Counted from the stretch's first letter, positions 10,206 to 22,110 are shown. The stretch is DNA of 64,000 nt from Oryza sativa Japonica Group (GCF_034140825.1 NC_089036.1:25991001-26055000), one strand, 5' to 3'. The notes: generated by a model from the letters alone, not told the origin. Translations and numbers: made by a program.

Positions 10206-12587
10206 CTAAAAGAATATAGCAACAGATGGATCAGACTCAGATAAGCTGCCTTCAAAGTTTACCTTGCAGCTACCAGGAAATTGCAGCCCAGCTTGCTCAC
10301 AGCTCTGCCTTGTGACCTGAGGGCATGACCGAACATCTAGGTGCTCAAGGGCCATACAGGATTCGATCACATTCCTGACTCCTGCAACTGTGATCCTAAC
10401 ACAGCTGCTGATCTTCAGAAGTCTCAGTGCAGATTGAAATCCATTTGCATCCATATCCTGAAATGCTGCATCTGTAATTTGGTCACAGCACCCCACATCA
10501 ATAGCCACAAGAAGTTTACAGTTAGACAATAGACTTCTCAGTGAGGAGTCTGTTATCTTCAAGCACCAATCCATTCTTAAGCACTTTAGTCTGCTATAGC
10601 AGGCAAAAGCCAGTGCTTCTATGGACGCATCAGTAACATCACGACATCCACCAATGACGAGTGTCTCCAGGTTATGGCAGAACTTAGCTAGTGCATGTAT
10701 GGACTTATCACCCACTTTGTTGCAATCCAACAGTTTTAATGATACCAATGACGATGAAGAGACCTCAGCAAATTTACAGACTCCAGGATCCCCGACTTTA
10801 TTGCATTTGCTCATGTCTAGTGACTTCATCTTGTGACAACCATCAGCTAGACCTGAGATCCCTGCATCTGTTATGTTGTTACATCCTGCAGCCACAAGAT
10901 CTTCCAAATGTATGCAACTTTTTGATAGAGCAATCAACAAATTATCAGTTATTAATCTGCAACCAGCAATGACCAGCTGCCTCAAGTTTTGACACCCCAG
11001 TAAAACTGCCTTTAGACCTTTGTCACTAAGCTTTCTGCAGTGGGAAACATCTATGGATTGCAGAGAGGGCAGTCTATCTCCTATTTTTGCCATTCCAACA
11101 TCAGTTACACCTACGAGACACAAGAGCGGTCCAAATATCAGTGGATTTATCATCATATCAAGGGATAATAAAAACAGTAGTTTCAGACCTAAGCAGAGTT
11201 TGCTTGTTTTTAATTGGAGTACAAAACAAAGCCACTGGTATGACTAATAGATGGGTAATTTATCAAACATAGTACCAAAATCTCAAATCTTAACTATGCA
11301 TTACATGTAATTTCGAACATCCATCTAGATTCGAGAAAAGATAAACACCAAAGGCTTCAGTCCATTCTCTAAATTATATGCCTAAAGCCAAAAGAACATT
11401 GAGAAGATGTTGATTTCGCTTCTGAGTATCATTGCATTATGCATCAAAACCTAGGACAGCAGCTTCATGCAGCAATCGTACATTCAAGTCATAGAAAACT
11501 AGCATATATTAAGTACTATCTCAGCCTCTCAGGGAACATTAGAAAGGATCACATTCTTAGATGAATAATATTGTTATACAAAAACACACCTAGTGGGGAA
11601 TTATATAGCTCTCAGCTTTCCCTAGTCTCTATTCAAATAGAATGAAAACTAGCAAAACTAGAGATGATCATCAGTGCTGCTTTTAACCTTTTTCAAAAGT
11701 TCAGGCTATTTTTTTCCAGAAATGAACCAACGGAGGCTGTAAGGTAGTTAAAGGTGGCGTTCCTCTTCACAATGGGCGGCATGTTCTTCGGCGAACAAAA
11801 CCAAGGATCATTAGTTCATTACTATCTACATCTGGTCCGGGAGCGAACCATATGCAGCTATGCATCAGATGTGGTTTACAACGTTGCAGAGTTTTTTTTC
11901 CCATGTATGCAAACAGTTCTGAATTCACAAAACTGAAATGATACAAGCAAGACATCAGCACAATGCCATGTTGGAAAAGAATGAAAAGCATGAAGGTTGA
12001 GAAGAAAGAAGAACAGTCGATCTCGATTCCAACAAGCTTAGCAGAGACAAGAAAAAAAAGGAACAAAAAAAAGTTTTACCTTTCTGCCATCTAGCAGATG
12101 GAAAGAACCGGTAAGCCATAAATCCTACTATTCAGTACCCTTTTTCTGATCCGAATTCCCAATTGCTGTTTGTTAATCGAGACGGACAAGCAGCGTTGAC
12201 AGACGGCTACAGTCGTACAGAGATTAAGGTCGCACCTTTGCAATTCTGCAGAGCGAGGACGCGCAGATTGCGGAAGCCCCCGGCGACGACGTCCAGGTCG
12301 TCGTCGATGACGCCGGGGTAGAACGAGCGGGACGGCGACTGGGAGAGGTCCAGCTCGAGGATCCCGGGGAAGCGCGCAGCGAGGCGGCGCAGCATGGCCG
12401 GGCCGGCGCGCGCGCGCAGGCGCCGCCGATCGGAGCTCTGGATCCGGAGCCAGCGGCGGCACACGAGCCCGAACGCGTCCCGCTCCGCCTCGGGCACCAG
12501 CCGCGCCAGCACCGCGCGGAGCACGTCGTCGGTGAGCACGTCGTTGATGAGGGCGCCGCCGGCGCCGCTCGACGATGCCGCCGACAT
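10206..12587 (-). CDS. F-box/LRR-repeat protein, two exons (418 aa)
   Basis: Exon 1 is 12236-12587 and exon 2 is 10206-11110. The donor AAAG/GTGCG and acceptor CTCGTAG/GTGTAAC restore LQNCKGVTDVG, and the total is 1,257 nt (419 codons). An F-box-like region lies at about residues 15-50 (DVLTDDVLRAVLARL... CRRWL). About eleven cysteine-containing leucine-rich repeats follow, with the typical 'C..ITD..I..L...C..L..L' periodicity (for example CRKLSDKGLKAV, CNNITDAGISGL, CDQITDAAFQDM). Such proteins select substrates for SCF ubiquitin ligases. From memory it resembles Arabidopsis At5g23340-type RNI-like proteins. The intron (11111-12235) is unusually long for so simple a gene. The LINE 3' end lies only about 135 bp upstream of the ATG, so the native promoter is presumably very short or displaced. 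Confidence 0.9.
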
Positions 12588-13141
12588 GGGCAGTGCTAGG
12601 AGTAGAGAGCCTCCCTCTCCTCTGCCCCTCCCCTCTTCTCTCTCTCTCCTCCTCCGATTTTTCTCTTTTCGTGAGCAGAAGCAGGATGAGGCCGCGTGAC
12701 TGAGGAAGTGTGAGGAGTGGATTTTTTTTTTCGGGGAAAAGGCATATATTACTTAGACACGGCGTCTTCACAGACCAACCGTGAAATGAAATTACAGCCA
12801 TTCCCAGTCCACAGACCGGACAAAGAATCACACCGGACTTTATTCGCTAAACTATGGCCAACCCGGTTTTGGCTACGCAGAGCCTTACAGATCTTGACTT
12901 TCTATTACTGCCAAGAAGCTCTTTCACCTCTCTTATAAGATACGCTAATTCAGAGATATCCTTCTCCTTGGACTGGATCATTTGTATTGCCACCAAACAA
13001 TCCGTTTCGAGCACAAACGGCAGGAAAGTCCATTGTAACGCAAGGACAGCTCCTTCTTTGCAAGCAAGGAGTTCCGCCTCAAGTGCGTTCCGGCAACTGG
13101 CCAGCTGCTTACAGGAAGCAGCAATCACATTTCCTTCCGAG

Positions 13142-13710
13142 TAGGGATGGCAATTGTGCCCGTTTGCCCATTTACCCGCGGGTAAAAACCCTATTAGGGT
13201 TGGGTTTGTTCTCTATTTTATACCCATGGATATCTTATTGGGTCAAAAGCTATGCCCGATGGGTAATGGGCATGGGTATGGGTAATCACTACACATGCCC
13301 GCTTTGCCCGTTTACCCGCGAAATCTAACTTACATGTAGGCTAGGAGCAAAATCCACTAGAATACATAAGCCACGTTCTTTGTTTTCTACGGTTTCCCTT
13401 TTATTTCCCTTATTATTTCTCTCCTCTTACTCTATCGCCGCCAGAGGAGAGACACGACACCGAGGCGGAGAATATTTGATGTTTTAAGTTCGATTCGAAC
13501 TTAGTAGCTTGTAGACTTTTTGTTCCACTGCTTTTGTTGTGGCGGGTAAACGGGCACGCCCGCGGGCATAAGGCGCCCGCGGGCAATGGGCATGGGCAAC
13601 CATTCTTACCCGTCATGTAGTAATGGGTATACCCACGGGCACAAATAATCTCACGGGCATGGGTATGGGTAGGCACTACCCGTGCCCGTCGCGCCCGATT
13701 GCCATCCCTA
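13142..13710. mobile_element. hAT-type MITE inside the LINE RNase H region
   Basis: The ends TAGGGATGGCAATTG and CGATTGCCATCCCTA are inverted repeats. The 8-bp target duplication CTTCCGAG at 13134-13141 and 13711-13718 is perfect. The 569-bp interior is rich in TACCCGCGGG / GGGCATGGG motifs and has no transposase. The 8-bp duplication and TAGGG ends fit the hAT superfamily. Confidence 0.9.
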
Positions 13711-14237
13711 CTTCCGAGTCCCTAAGCACCACTTCGATACCTCCAGTCCCCGTTTGTGCATCATATGACCCATCAACATTAACCTTCATCCAACCTTGCT
13801 GCGGCTTCTCCCAGTCGGTAGTGCTTCCATTGTACAGTCTTTGCTGACTATCCTTCTTCAAACCCCAGTAATTGATCACATGTTTGCCCTTCATCTGATT
13901 AACCTGGGGATGCTGTTTGATTTCCAAGAGTATTGACATAACTCAGCAGGAAATTCTTAGACGCTTCAATCGTGGGTGCAGACTTCCCATGCATGATTTC
14001 ATTACGACTAAACCAGTTCCGCCACAGCACCATCAGGAGCAGAGAACGCCCTGAATCCGCCAGGTTCTCCAGGCAATCAAACAACCAATGGCCATAATCA
14101 GTAGGAGCTAAATTGTCGGAAATGAAACAGTGATCCTCCTACAAAGCCTGCAAAAGAGCACGAGCAAGTGGGCACCTGGTGAGCGCATGTCTTGTATCCT
14201 CCTTCTCCCTGCCACATATAACACAGATATCTGAAGA

Positions 14238-15923
14238 TTACATCTTCCTTTTCTTTTTATTCTCCATAGTTGCTAAACAGTTAGTAGCTGCCTTCCATGC
14301 AAAGATTTTAACCTTCTGAGGGATATTACATTTCCAAATTAGGTTACAAGGGATAGTTGTGGATGCAGCACTTGAACTAGCTCTCTCCTCCATTTGCTCC
14401 AACGACTGTGCTAACTTGTATGCGCTTCTAACAGAAAACCTTCCGAATTTATCAGAATGCCAAGCAATGAAATCCTCCTCATCTCTAGAAGAAATCAGCA
14501 TCTGTAAGATTACCTCAGCATCAATGGGGAGGAAATTTTGGTTCACCTTTATAGCATCCCAAGCGCCATTTTCTGTCAAAAGTTCAGAAACCCACTTAAT
14601 TCTGCAATTACGTTTCCCAGTGATTGGCCTTCTGGTAAAATTGCGAGGCACCCATGGGTCTCTCCAGACACGGATAGATCGACCATTTCCAATTCTCCAA
14701 ATAATTCCTTTCTTCAACAATTTAAGGCCATATTCAATTCCCCTCCATCCGGGGGAGGCACTGCTCGCAAAACATGTATCCACCAAAGAGCCATTTGGAT
14801 AATATTTCGCTTTTAGCACCCGTGCACACAAACTCTCCGGTGACTGAATTAAACGCCAGGCTTGTCTAGCTAAGAGGGCTTGATTGAACAACCGATAGTC
14901 TCTGAAACCCAGGCCACCACAAAGTTTAGGTCGGGTTAGATGATCCCAAGCTTTCCAATGGGTCTTTCTTTCTCCTTTCCCAGCTCCCCACCAGAAATTG
15001 CGGGTAAGATTTGTCAAGTCGTCGCAGACAGAGTCGGGAAGCTTAAACAAACCCATCACGTAAATAGGAATAGCTTGAATGACCGCTTTAATAAGAATTT
15101 CCTTACCTCCCACCGACAAATAATTCTCCCCCCATTGGATTAGTCTCTTCCACAATTTGTCATGCAACGGCTGGAATTTACCTTTATTCATTCGACCTTC
15201 CGGAGTTGGGAAACCCAGATATCTGTCCTCAAAAGCATTACTACCGATTTGCAGGATATTCCTGATGTCATCCTTGATCTCTGTCGGAGAGACATCTCCA
15301 AACATGATCGAACATTTTGCCGGATTAATCAACTGTCCAGTGGCTGCAGCATAATCACCCAAAATGCCGTGAATCACCCGGGCTTGTAATCTGTTTGCTT
15401 TGAAGAAAAGCAATGTATCATCTGCAAACAGCAAATGCGAAATACAAGGAGCTCGGCGGCACACATACACCGGTGATAGCTCACCCTGAGCAACTTTCTC
15501 CTCTAGAAGTAGGGACATGCCATCCGCAACAAACAAGAATAGGAACGGTGAAAGCGGGTCGCCCTGACGCAAACCACGCGACTGAGCAAATGTATTCAAA
15601 AGGGATCCATTAAATTTGACCGAGTATCTCACCGAGGTTATGCAAGTCATAATCCAACTAACCCATCGGTGAGCAAATCCCAATTTATACATAGCCTGCT
15701 CCAAAAATCGCCAGTCCACGCGGTCGTAAGCCTTCGACAAATCCAGTTTGTAAGCACAGGCAGCCTTTCCCTGATTCTTGTTCTTCTGAATAAAGTGGAA
15801 GCATTCAAAAGCTAATAAAGCATTATCGGTAATCAGGCGTCCTGGGACAAAAGCACTCTGATTACCAGACACCAGCTCATCTAGAAAGGGTCTCAATCTA
15901 TTTACCAAGCATTTTGATACCAC
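14238..15923 (-). CDS. LINE reverse transcriptase fragment (about 561 codons)
   Basis: RT hallmarks are GNQSAFVPGRLITDNALLAF, KLDLSKAYDRVDW, SRGLRQGDPLSPFLF and the catalytic LLFADDTLLFF. They are followed by the RVT zinc-binding segment (KVKIFAWKAATNCLAT near the end). The frame is long and open for a relic, which suggests a fairly young insertion. The start used is only the first ATG in the open stretch and lies inside the RT domain, so this is not a native start. Confidence 0.85.
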   Translation of the reverse strand: MVSKCLVNRLRPFLDELVSGNQSAFVPGRLITDNALLAFECFHFIQKNKNQGKAACAYKLDLSKAYDRVDWRFLEQAMYKLGFAHRWVSWIMTCITSVRYSVKFNGSLLNTFAQSRGLRQGDPLSPFLFLFVADGMSLLLEEKVAQGELSPVYVCRRAPCISHLLFADDTLLFFKANRLQARVIHGILGDYAAATGQLINPAKCSIMFGDVSPTEIKDDIRNILQIGSNAFEDRYLGFPTPEGRMNKGKFQPLHDKLWKRLIQWGENYLSVGGKEILIKAVIQAIPIYVMGLFKLPDSVCDDLTNLTRNFWWGAGKGERKTHWKAWDHLTRPKLCGGLGFRDYRLFNQALLARQAWRLIQSPESLCARVLKAKYYPNGSLVDTCFASSASPGWRGIEYGLKLLKKGIIWRIGNGRSIRVWRDPWVPRNFTRRPITGKRNCRIKWVSELLTENGAWDAIKVNQNFLPIDAEVILQMLISSRDEEDFIAWHSDKFGRFSVRSAYKLAQSLEQMEERASSSAASTTIPCNLIWKCNIPQKVKIFAWKAATNCLATMENKKKRKM

Positions 15924-16240
15924 TTTATAGATTACATTACACAGACCTCGTCTCGGAGCTCCATCGGCTGATCAATCTTTGGTATAAGCACAATAGTTGT
16001 ATCATTCACACCAGTTGGCATTATGCCTGACCTGAAGAGTGGATTGTACTTGGCCGCTGCTGCCTTTAACTCCTTTTGATTGCTTTCAAATGTTTGTTGT
16101 TGGATTTGAAAAGATGAATTTGCTTGCCAAAATTTAAAATATATTAATATATTTTTTTCACAGCCAAAAGCATTGACATACTTGTATATATTTTTCATGA
16201 TTAGTAATTGAAATTAGAACTTCTAAAGATATTATTCATT

Positions 16241-16782
16241 GGGAGAATAGCTAATATGGTCCCTAAAGTTTCGCTCATGGGTCATTCTAGTCAGTAATCT
16301 TTTATATTGTCCAAACAAGTCCTTTAAATTTGTCATGTGGGCTAATATAGTCCTTGGTCCCACCAAAATGCCACATGGACATGCCATGTCACCTTCCTAT
16401 GCAAAATCTATATGATTTGTCCAATTTACCCTTACGCACAGAAAAATAAAAAACAAAAGGAAAAAGTTTAAAAAATATATGGTATTTGTAAGAGCAAAAA
16501 TATACCTCAAAAGGGTGAAAAAAAGAAGTATTTTTTTCCTATGGTTATGTCTAATTCACCCTTATATTTATTTTTCTATGATATACGTAAGGGTAAATTG
16601 GACAATTCATCATAGATTTTGCATGAATGATGACATGGCATATCCATATGATGATTTTGGTGGACCCAAGGACTATTCTAGGCCTTATGACAAAGGTTAA
16701 GGATTTTTTTGGACCATTTAAAAGGTTAGGGACTAAACTGATCCTATAGAGAAACTTTAGGGACTAAAGTAGCTATTCTCCC
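16241..16782. mobile_element. Mutator-like (MULE) MITE
   Basis: Inverted ends GGGAGAATAGCTAATATGG / GGGAGAATAGCTACTTTAG are flanked by the perfect 9-bp duplication TTATTCATT (16232-16240 and 16783-16791). It is 542 bp with an AT-rich interior and no transposase. Confidence 0.88.
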
Positions 16783-16950
16783 TTATTCATTGATAGAATA
16801 ACAGCTTAAGAGTCACAAAGTTTCAACATTTCGCACATCAAAAGAAATAACAGCTTAAGATTGATCCATCACAAATAGATTATATGGCGCACATTATATA
16901 AACTACAAGTACATGCTAGAATATAACATAAGCATAAGCACTTGCATAAA

Positions 16951-17610
16951 TCATGTGTATTCCTTGACGATTTGAACTGCTAATGGCTCGTCCGTTGCCA
17001 CTAGGAATTTATTATCCCCGAAGACCTGAAACCCTAGATATTTGCAAGGCTTCCCATGGGTAATGCACGTCAATAGCTTGTACGTCATATTGTCATCATC
17101 ACTGTACCTCTCAATGCGGAACACTTTAGCCGATGATGGGTAGTTAGGCTCTATATTTGTGTTGGCCACGACATATTGCAACTTAGATGTTGACGATGAT
17201 GGTGGCATTGGTAACAATTTCAGTTGGAAATTAGAGATGTACCATGTCGAGGGGCGGTTGCACAACCAGATGATGTCCACAAAGTCAATCTGGACATCGG
17301 TCGACAAGCGGACTGCATCACTGACTGTTGAATTGTGCAATGATGTGAATCTCACTTTTGCGCCCTAGAGAGCCTCATCGGTCCTATGGAACACAAAATG
17401 CTCACAATGTGTATTGCCAGCATAGATGATGGAGAGGGCACCCCCACCAGACCTATTATTTACCAGGAAGATGTAGTATTTGTGTTCGCTACTTAGCTCC
17501 TCGCCTCCAGCATCATACACCAGTTGGGGTGCATCGCAAGCGATGCATGGGAGGAAGATCATGATAAGCGGCAGAAGGAGGAGGAAAAGATGTTTCATGG
17601 CTAGACCCAT
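16951..17610 (-). pseudogene. Kunitz (STI) family protease-inhibitor gene with an in-frame stop
   Basis: A single frame of 220 codons starts MGLAMKHLFLLLLPLIMIF, a clear signal peptide ending near CIA. The Kunitz start DAPQLVYDAGGEEL follows. Later come WYISNFQL, a YKLLTCITHGKPC two-cysteine loop and a GFQVFGDNKFLVAT tail. The TAG at 17365-17367 interrupts the frame after TDEAL, but the same frame continues as GAKVRF to the natural end at 16951. So a single nonsense change is the only obvious defect. There is a TATA box at 17665-17670. Kunitz proteins inhibit serine proteases or amylases in seeds and wounded tissue. A sequencing error or a segregating null allele are alternatives to a fixed pseudogene. 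Confidence 0.8.
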
Positions 17611-17664
17611 GGATCAAACGATATGTTTTCGAAGGAGTTGTTGCAAAGGCCTCAATGGCATGGG

Positions 17665-17670
17665 TTTATA
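17665..17670 (-). promoter_or_regulatory. TATA box of the Kunitz gene
   Basis: The minus strand reads CATATAAACC about 55 bp before the ATG at 17610, a normal distance for a short leader. Confidence 0.55.
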
Positions 17671-17679
17671 TGGACAATG

Positions 17680-18800
17680 ATATAGTTGCTAACATTTATT
17701 ATGTGTTCTCCACATAAATGCAATGGAACCTTATTCTTGCATGTAGGAACATTTAAAAGGCATATATGTTTGTGGTACATAAATGAAAAATCCATTTGGC
17801 GCATAATAAATGAGAAAAACTTTTTGACATGTAATAAATGAAAAAACTTAAGAACAAACAATTAATATGAAATCGATATGTCCACTTATGAGGGTTAACA
17901 TAATATAATTTTTTTAAGTAATGTACCCTATAATTAATGCAGCAACATCATTCATCATGACCATTCACCCCTCCCCCGGCCCCTCCTCGCACACACATGG
18001 TCAGATGCTCCCTCGAATCGCATCGGATTCACGTCCCCAAAAATCGTGTTATGTTCCCACGATCTCCTCTCCCCCTCTAGCATCGTCCTCCAGCTAGAGC
18101 CACACCCGAACACACTCGCCCCGACGAACTCTCTCTATTATCTGCCATGCGATCCCTTCCACCCAGTACTCCTCCTTCCGTGACCATAGCTCACACATGA
18201 AATGCACTAATGATATTTAAGGAATGCAGGGTATGACGACTGATACAAATGTATACATGAACACCAAATAAGAGAACATAAGAAAGCGATTTTATAATAG
18301 TTCGGACCTTAAGGTTGGTAATAGTCGTACTCCAGCTTATATGTTTGATCTAGGGTTCTCTCACATCGAGTATAAATGGGGAGCAAGCTAGCTATTCTAG
18401 CTAGCCTATATCAACTAATCTCGATGAGCAAGACAGTGACTTGAATTAGGTAAGTTATTTTTCAAGGCCGAAAATGCAATGTTTCAATTCGTTGTCGATG
18501 CTCGTCGAGAGAAGAATTAAGATATTTTTCATTCAGTAAAACCAAGTTCCTTGGTTCATCAATGTTACAAACATAGAGTACTTGTACTTGCAAAGGCCAC
18601 ACGTCGATCTGCCAAATCGCAAGAGGAAGGAACGCGCTCTCATCAAAAATTGGTAGAGCAGTTCAGGTCTACGTACGTACGTTCCAACAAGAGGTTGCCG
18701 TGCAGTAGCCCATACACTTTGCTTTTAGTACTATATAGTGCCACCCACAAGGTAGGAGGCCGGCCAGCCAAATACCACATGCGTGCACCGTACTACATAT
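17680..18800. other. Unassigned intergenic stretch
   Basis: No gene is seen. The part around 17950-18180 is C-rich and the remainder AT-rich. No transposon ends are recognised. Confidence 0.4.
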
Positions 18801-18809
18801 ATAAGCATA

Positions 18810-19724
18810 TTACAGCTCTGAGATCACCTGCTGCATGTACTTGCAGCATCTCTGGTAGCTCACGAATCCCATGAACCAGAACTCGAACCCGTCGACGGTG
18901 GCCACGTGTATGTACTTCTGCTCCGGCTTGTCGGCGTTCTCGCTCGGCCGCACCCTCTTGATCCTCCTCAGGGGCACCACCACCTTGTAGGGCACCCGGG
19001 CGACGACGTCGCCAGCCGGGGAGGTGACGGCGAGTGACCGGTCGCTGCGGAAGGCGATCTTGCGGTTGGAGACGAAGAGCATCCCGGCGATGGGGCCGCC
19101 GGTGGTGTAGAGGTAGCACTGGAGGGCCTTCACCAGCCGCTCTCCCTTCTCCGCCGAGAAGGCCTGCCGGAACACGCGCTCCACGCCGCCGGCCTGCAGG
19201 ATCCTCGCGCCCAGGCTCAGCTTCCCCCTCACCGTCTCCGACAGCTTCGGCCCCAAGGTCACTGCACACACGCATGGCGAAACAGAGCATAGGTTAGCAA
19301 CGTGCTCACGCACATGTTTTTGATCGCTCAAAGCCTGAAATTTAAACATTCAGGTTGCATGCATGCATGATAACTCACCATGATCCCTGAAACCCTGAGC
19401 CCGTCTGCCCAGCTTGTTCACCCAGTGGATCACCTGGAGCTTACTGCCTGCGAAACACAAAATTTGAAACCCGATCGTTAGCAAACATATAGTACATACG
19501 TGCAGTCATGACGGTAAACTATAATCTTGAGAGATCAAAGGAGGTAATAACGTACTGTGCTTGTAGCCGAAAGACGTGTACGGGCTCGGGTGCGTCAACG
19601 AGACGGCGAGGCGGTCGCCGTCGACCTTCTTGCCACCGTCCCTCGCCGTCGTCGCCTCCTCGATGGCGTACGCCTTGGAGGTGACGGGCACTCCGACCAC
19701 ATGGGCGCAGCTCGACTTCGTCAT
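18810..19724 (-). CDS. GRAM-domain GEM-like / ABA-responsive protein A (229 aa)
   Basis: Three exons: 19556-19724, 19379-19447 and 18810-19261. They total 690 nt (230 codons), with joins AAGCACA/GTACG, GCAG/GCAG, CATG/GTGAG and GTGCAG/TGACC. The N-terminus has the family's HVVGVPVTSKAYAIEE signature. The middle exon encodes KLQVIHWVNKLGRRAQGF. The last exon encodes the GRAM domain (KLSLGARILQAGGVERVFRQ... GPIAGMLFVSNRKIAFRSDR) and the C-terminal DGFEFWFMGFVSYQR. The family includes GEM, GER5 and FIP1-type proteins implicated in ABA response and epidermal or reproductive development. GRAM domains bind lipids or proteins. It pairs with the paralogue at 23396-24292. Confidence 0.9.
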
Positions 19725-19857
19725 GGCTAGCTCTCTCTCCGCGGCACCGCGCTTACAGCTAAGCTCGCTTCCTTAGCCCGTAAGCTGTAACGCGGGCGAG
19801 AGAGAGAGAGCGGAAGGAGGAGAAGGGGGGAGGGATAGCGGAGGCGCAGCGAGCGGG

Positions 19858-19864
19858 TTTTATA
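19858..19864 (-). promoter_or_regulatory. TATA box of GEM-like gene A
   Basis: TATAAAA on the minus strand lies about 135 bp upstream of the ATG at 19724, in a GC-rich surround. Confidence 0.55.
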
Positions 19865-19869
19865 GCCGG

Positions 19870-21690
19870 CGAGGTGACGAAATCTTTAGCGGAAAGGGCA
19901 GCGGATTCGTCCCCGCGCGGAGTCAGCACCTGCTGATCGGCGCCCGGAAAAGCAAGCGGTCCACGTTCGCCAAAAGTGCCCGAGCTTGAGAGAGCTTGCT
20001 CTGCTTTACGTGCGTGGGGCTGTGTCTTCCGCTTCCCGATCGTGCGCGCGACCGATCGACCGGCGCCCAACCGGAGAACCGAACCGCGAGCGAGGCGCAG
20101 GATATTCTCTCTTTCGGCAGCCGGGAGGGTAGCCGGTTGATTGAATTTGTCTACGTGGTGATGCATGGTGGTGGTGGTGGATGGCTTGGCATTGCCACTT
20201 TGGAAGGGGCAGCCCATGTGCTCGCACAATCTTGTTGCTCCGGGTTATGGGAAAAAAGGAGGTGGGGGCGCCAGGGATCCAGGCCCAGGGATCTTAAACA
20301 TATTGAGTTTTGGATCGATTGATCGGTCGTTAGTCCTTTTTATTTTTTCTGTAGTCTGTAGAGTACCTGCCAGTAGGCTTTTCCAGGAACCCTTTTTTGG
20401 GTCTCAGAAAACTGAAGTAGTTGGTAGTGTTCTTATATGAACATGGCAACGGGTTACATACGGAATGATACAATGATCAATAGATGAATGGACGGTTCTC
20501 TTTTTTTCTTTTTATTTTTTACGTAACGTTCGTTTTTTTTCCCTGGAAATAAAAACTAGCTTCAGTATCCAAGTGTAATTGAAGGCGTGTTATCCTATAC
20601 GATTTATTAGATATCAAAATCGTCTAGTATATGATTTAGATGTCTCGCCTACACAAATCTACTGGACAAGCGCGTATACGATGATTTATGAATTATGATA
20701 GTCCAAATATCAACTGCGTCTGTCAAAGAGATCATGTTCAGATCGATCACACAGATTTTAGATTTCTCCCCTGGCCTGCTGCGGATCACACAGTGAGGCC
20801 CCGCGGGTGATGTGGACGCAAGATGATCCAACGTGTAAAACAACGACCTTTCCAGCTAGCCCAAAAAAAAAAAAACTGGACAATCTCATCTCAGATTTTT
20901 CCAGGGACGCGCGCAACCCCAAGTGCGCAACAGTCATCGTAGACCGGTGCATATGGTCTCCTTTTCCATCCAGTTTTCCCTCCCAATCGAAGTCTCCATC
21001 CACTCCCATCGATCGCCTACCATTCCGCCCAACCGTCGCGCGCTAGTCACCGCGCGCGCGCGCATCCGCGTCGAGGCCCGCGCGGCACCGAGTCAGCACG
21101 GCCGCTCGCTCTCGCTCTCGCTCGCCCGTCCGCTCCGCTCCGCTTGGCTGCGTGCGCGACTGCGCGCCCGTGCATCTCGCTCTCGGATGGATGCACGCGT
21201 GCGATACGGTGTGTGATAGACTGACAGGGCAAGTGATCGAGTGAGTGGCACGGACGCACTGCCGTCCTTGTCCGCGGTCCATCAGTTGCGTTCCTCCTCT
21301 TATTTTTCTTTTTCTGCGTTTCGATCGGTTTCGAGAAGTAGCAGGAGTAGTGCATTTTTTTTTCAGTCCTTGTGATACAATTCAGTGCAGTACATGTTCG
21401 GAATATCCGGAGTGGAACCATTTCGATACATAAATGGCCGTCCTTTCAACAAAAAGGTGTTAAAATCAAGTGCCATGGCCTTCTCTTCCAGACTGTCAGT
21501 AGTACTCTGATGGCACCACAAGACACAAGTTGTTCCAATCATTCATTTTTGATGAATCAGAGCTGAATTTCCATATTTTTTTCCCTGCTCTTTTTTTGTT
21601 GCCTGAATTTTCTGTGTCCTGAATATCCAAAGCCTGTATATTTATCTCTGAATTTTCAGTCTGTTCTTCTGAAGTTGTGAAGTGAGTGTT
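19870..21690. other. Intergenic stretch between the GEM-like paralogues, left part
   Basis: It is GC-rich to about 20120, AT-rich to about 20760, and has CGCG-rich simple sequence near 21040-21200. I find no gene and no transposon termini. Confidence 0.4.
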
Positions 21691-22110
21691 CCTATATCCT
21701 ATCCCACTGGCGCTGGTGCTCCTCCGGTCCTCACTGTAGTGGTAGCCGAGCCGATAACTTCGGAGGCAAGAGATAAACTGATTCGTCGTAGCTTTTGCCT
21801 CATAGTGGGGTGAAAACCATGAAAGGGTGTGAGCTGATCGAAAGCCCATCTGATCCGATAAGCGGTAGCAGTGCGAAGATTCCAAAAGAGGATCGCCCGA
21901 TGGTCCAATCCGACAGGGCAAAGGAAATGGTTCAGCTAAAGATGGAACGTTGAGATAACTGAAAGAAAAGGGACGGATCAAATGCATCTGTAAAAGCCAA
22001 AGTGCATATCCCCCTGCTTGGCCCCGAAACAAGACACTGCCATTGGGCGCTTCGTTGCTAAGCCTTCAAGTATTTGAACGCTGCTGCGGATGTATTGGCA
22101 TTGCCGGCTT
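21690..22110 (-). other. Segment with organelle-like coding character (possible mitochondrial insertion)
   Basis: The minus strand is open from 22032 to about 21680 in one frame (GGYALWLLQMHLIRPFSFSY... LSDQMGFRSAHTLSWFSPHY) and from 21908 to 21699 in another. Composition changes abruptly from the AT-rich flanks, and the Ser/Leu/Phe/Arg-rich peptide looks like plant mitochondrial open reading frames. I do not recognise the gene. No function is claimed. Confidence 0.3.

Larger units (their letters stand above)
12722..16085 (-). mobile_element. L1-type LINE with RNase H, 5'-truncated, with a hAT insertion
   Basis: The minus-strand element ends with an A-tract (T-run at 12722-12731) preceded by CCTTTTCCCCG. 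Going 3' to 5' it holds an RNase H domain (WMKVNVDGSYD at about 13800, then RNALEAELLACKEG at about 13080), a zinc-binding RVT segment, and reverse transcriptase. Still further 5' is a remnant IMPTGVNDTTIVLIPK at about 16000. A short deletion separates that remnant from the main RT frame: the expected DFRPISL-type bases are missing near 15945. The upstream ORF1 and endonuclease are absent. RNase H at the C-terminus is a known feature of plant L1 lineages. The element points the same way as the F-box gene it sits in front of. Confidence 0.85.

Noticed and set aside
10621-11272. Plus-strand frames over the F-box/LRR gene
   Set aside because: Antisense shadows of a well-supported two-exon gene.
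20760-21290. CG-rich stretch considered as a gene 5' end
   Set aside because: No sustained frame, splice sites or family motif; simple CGCG and CTCG repeats dominate.
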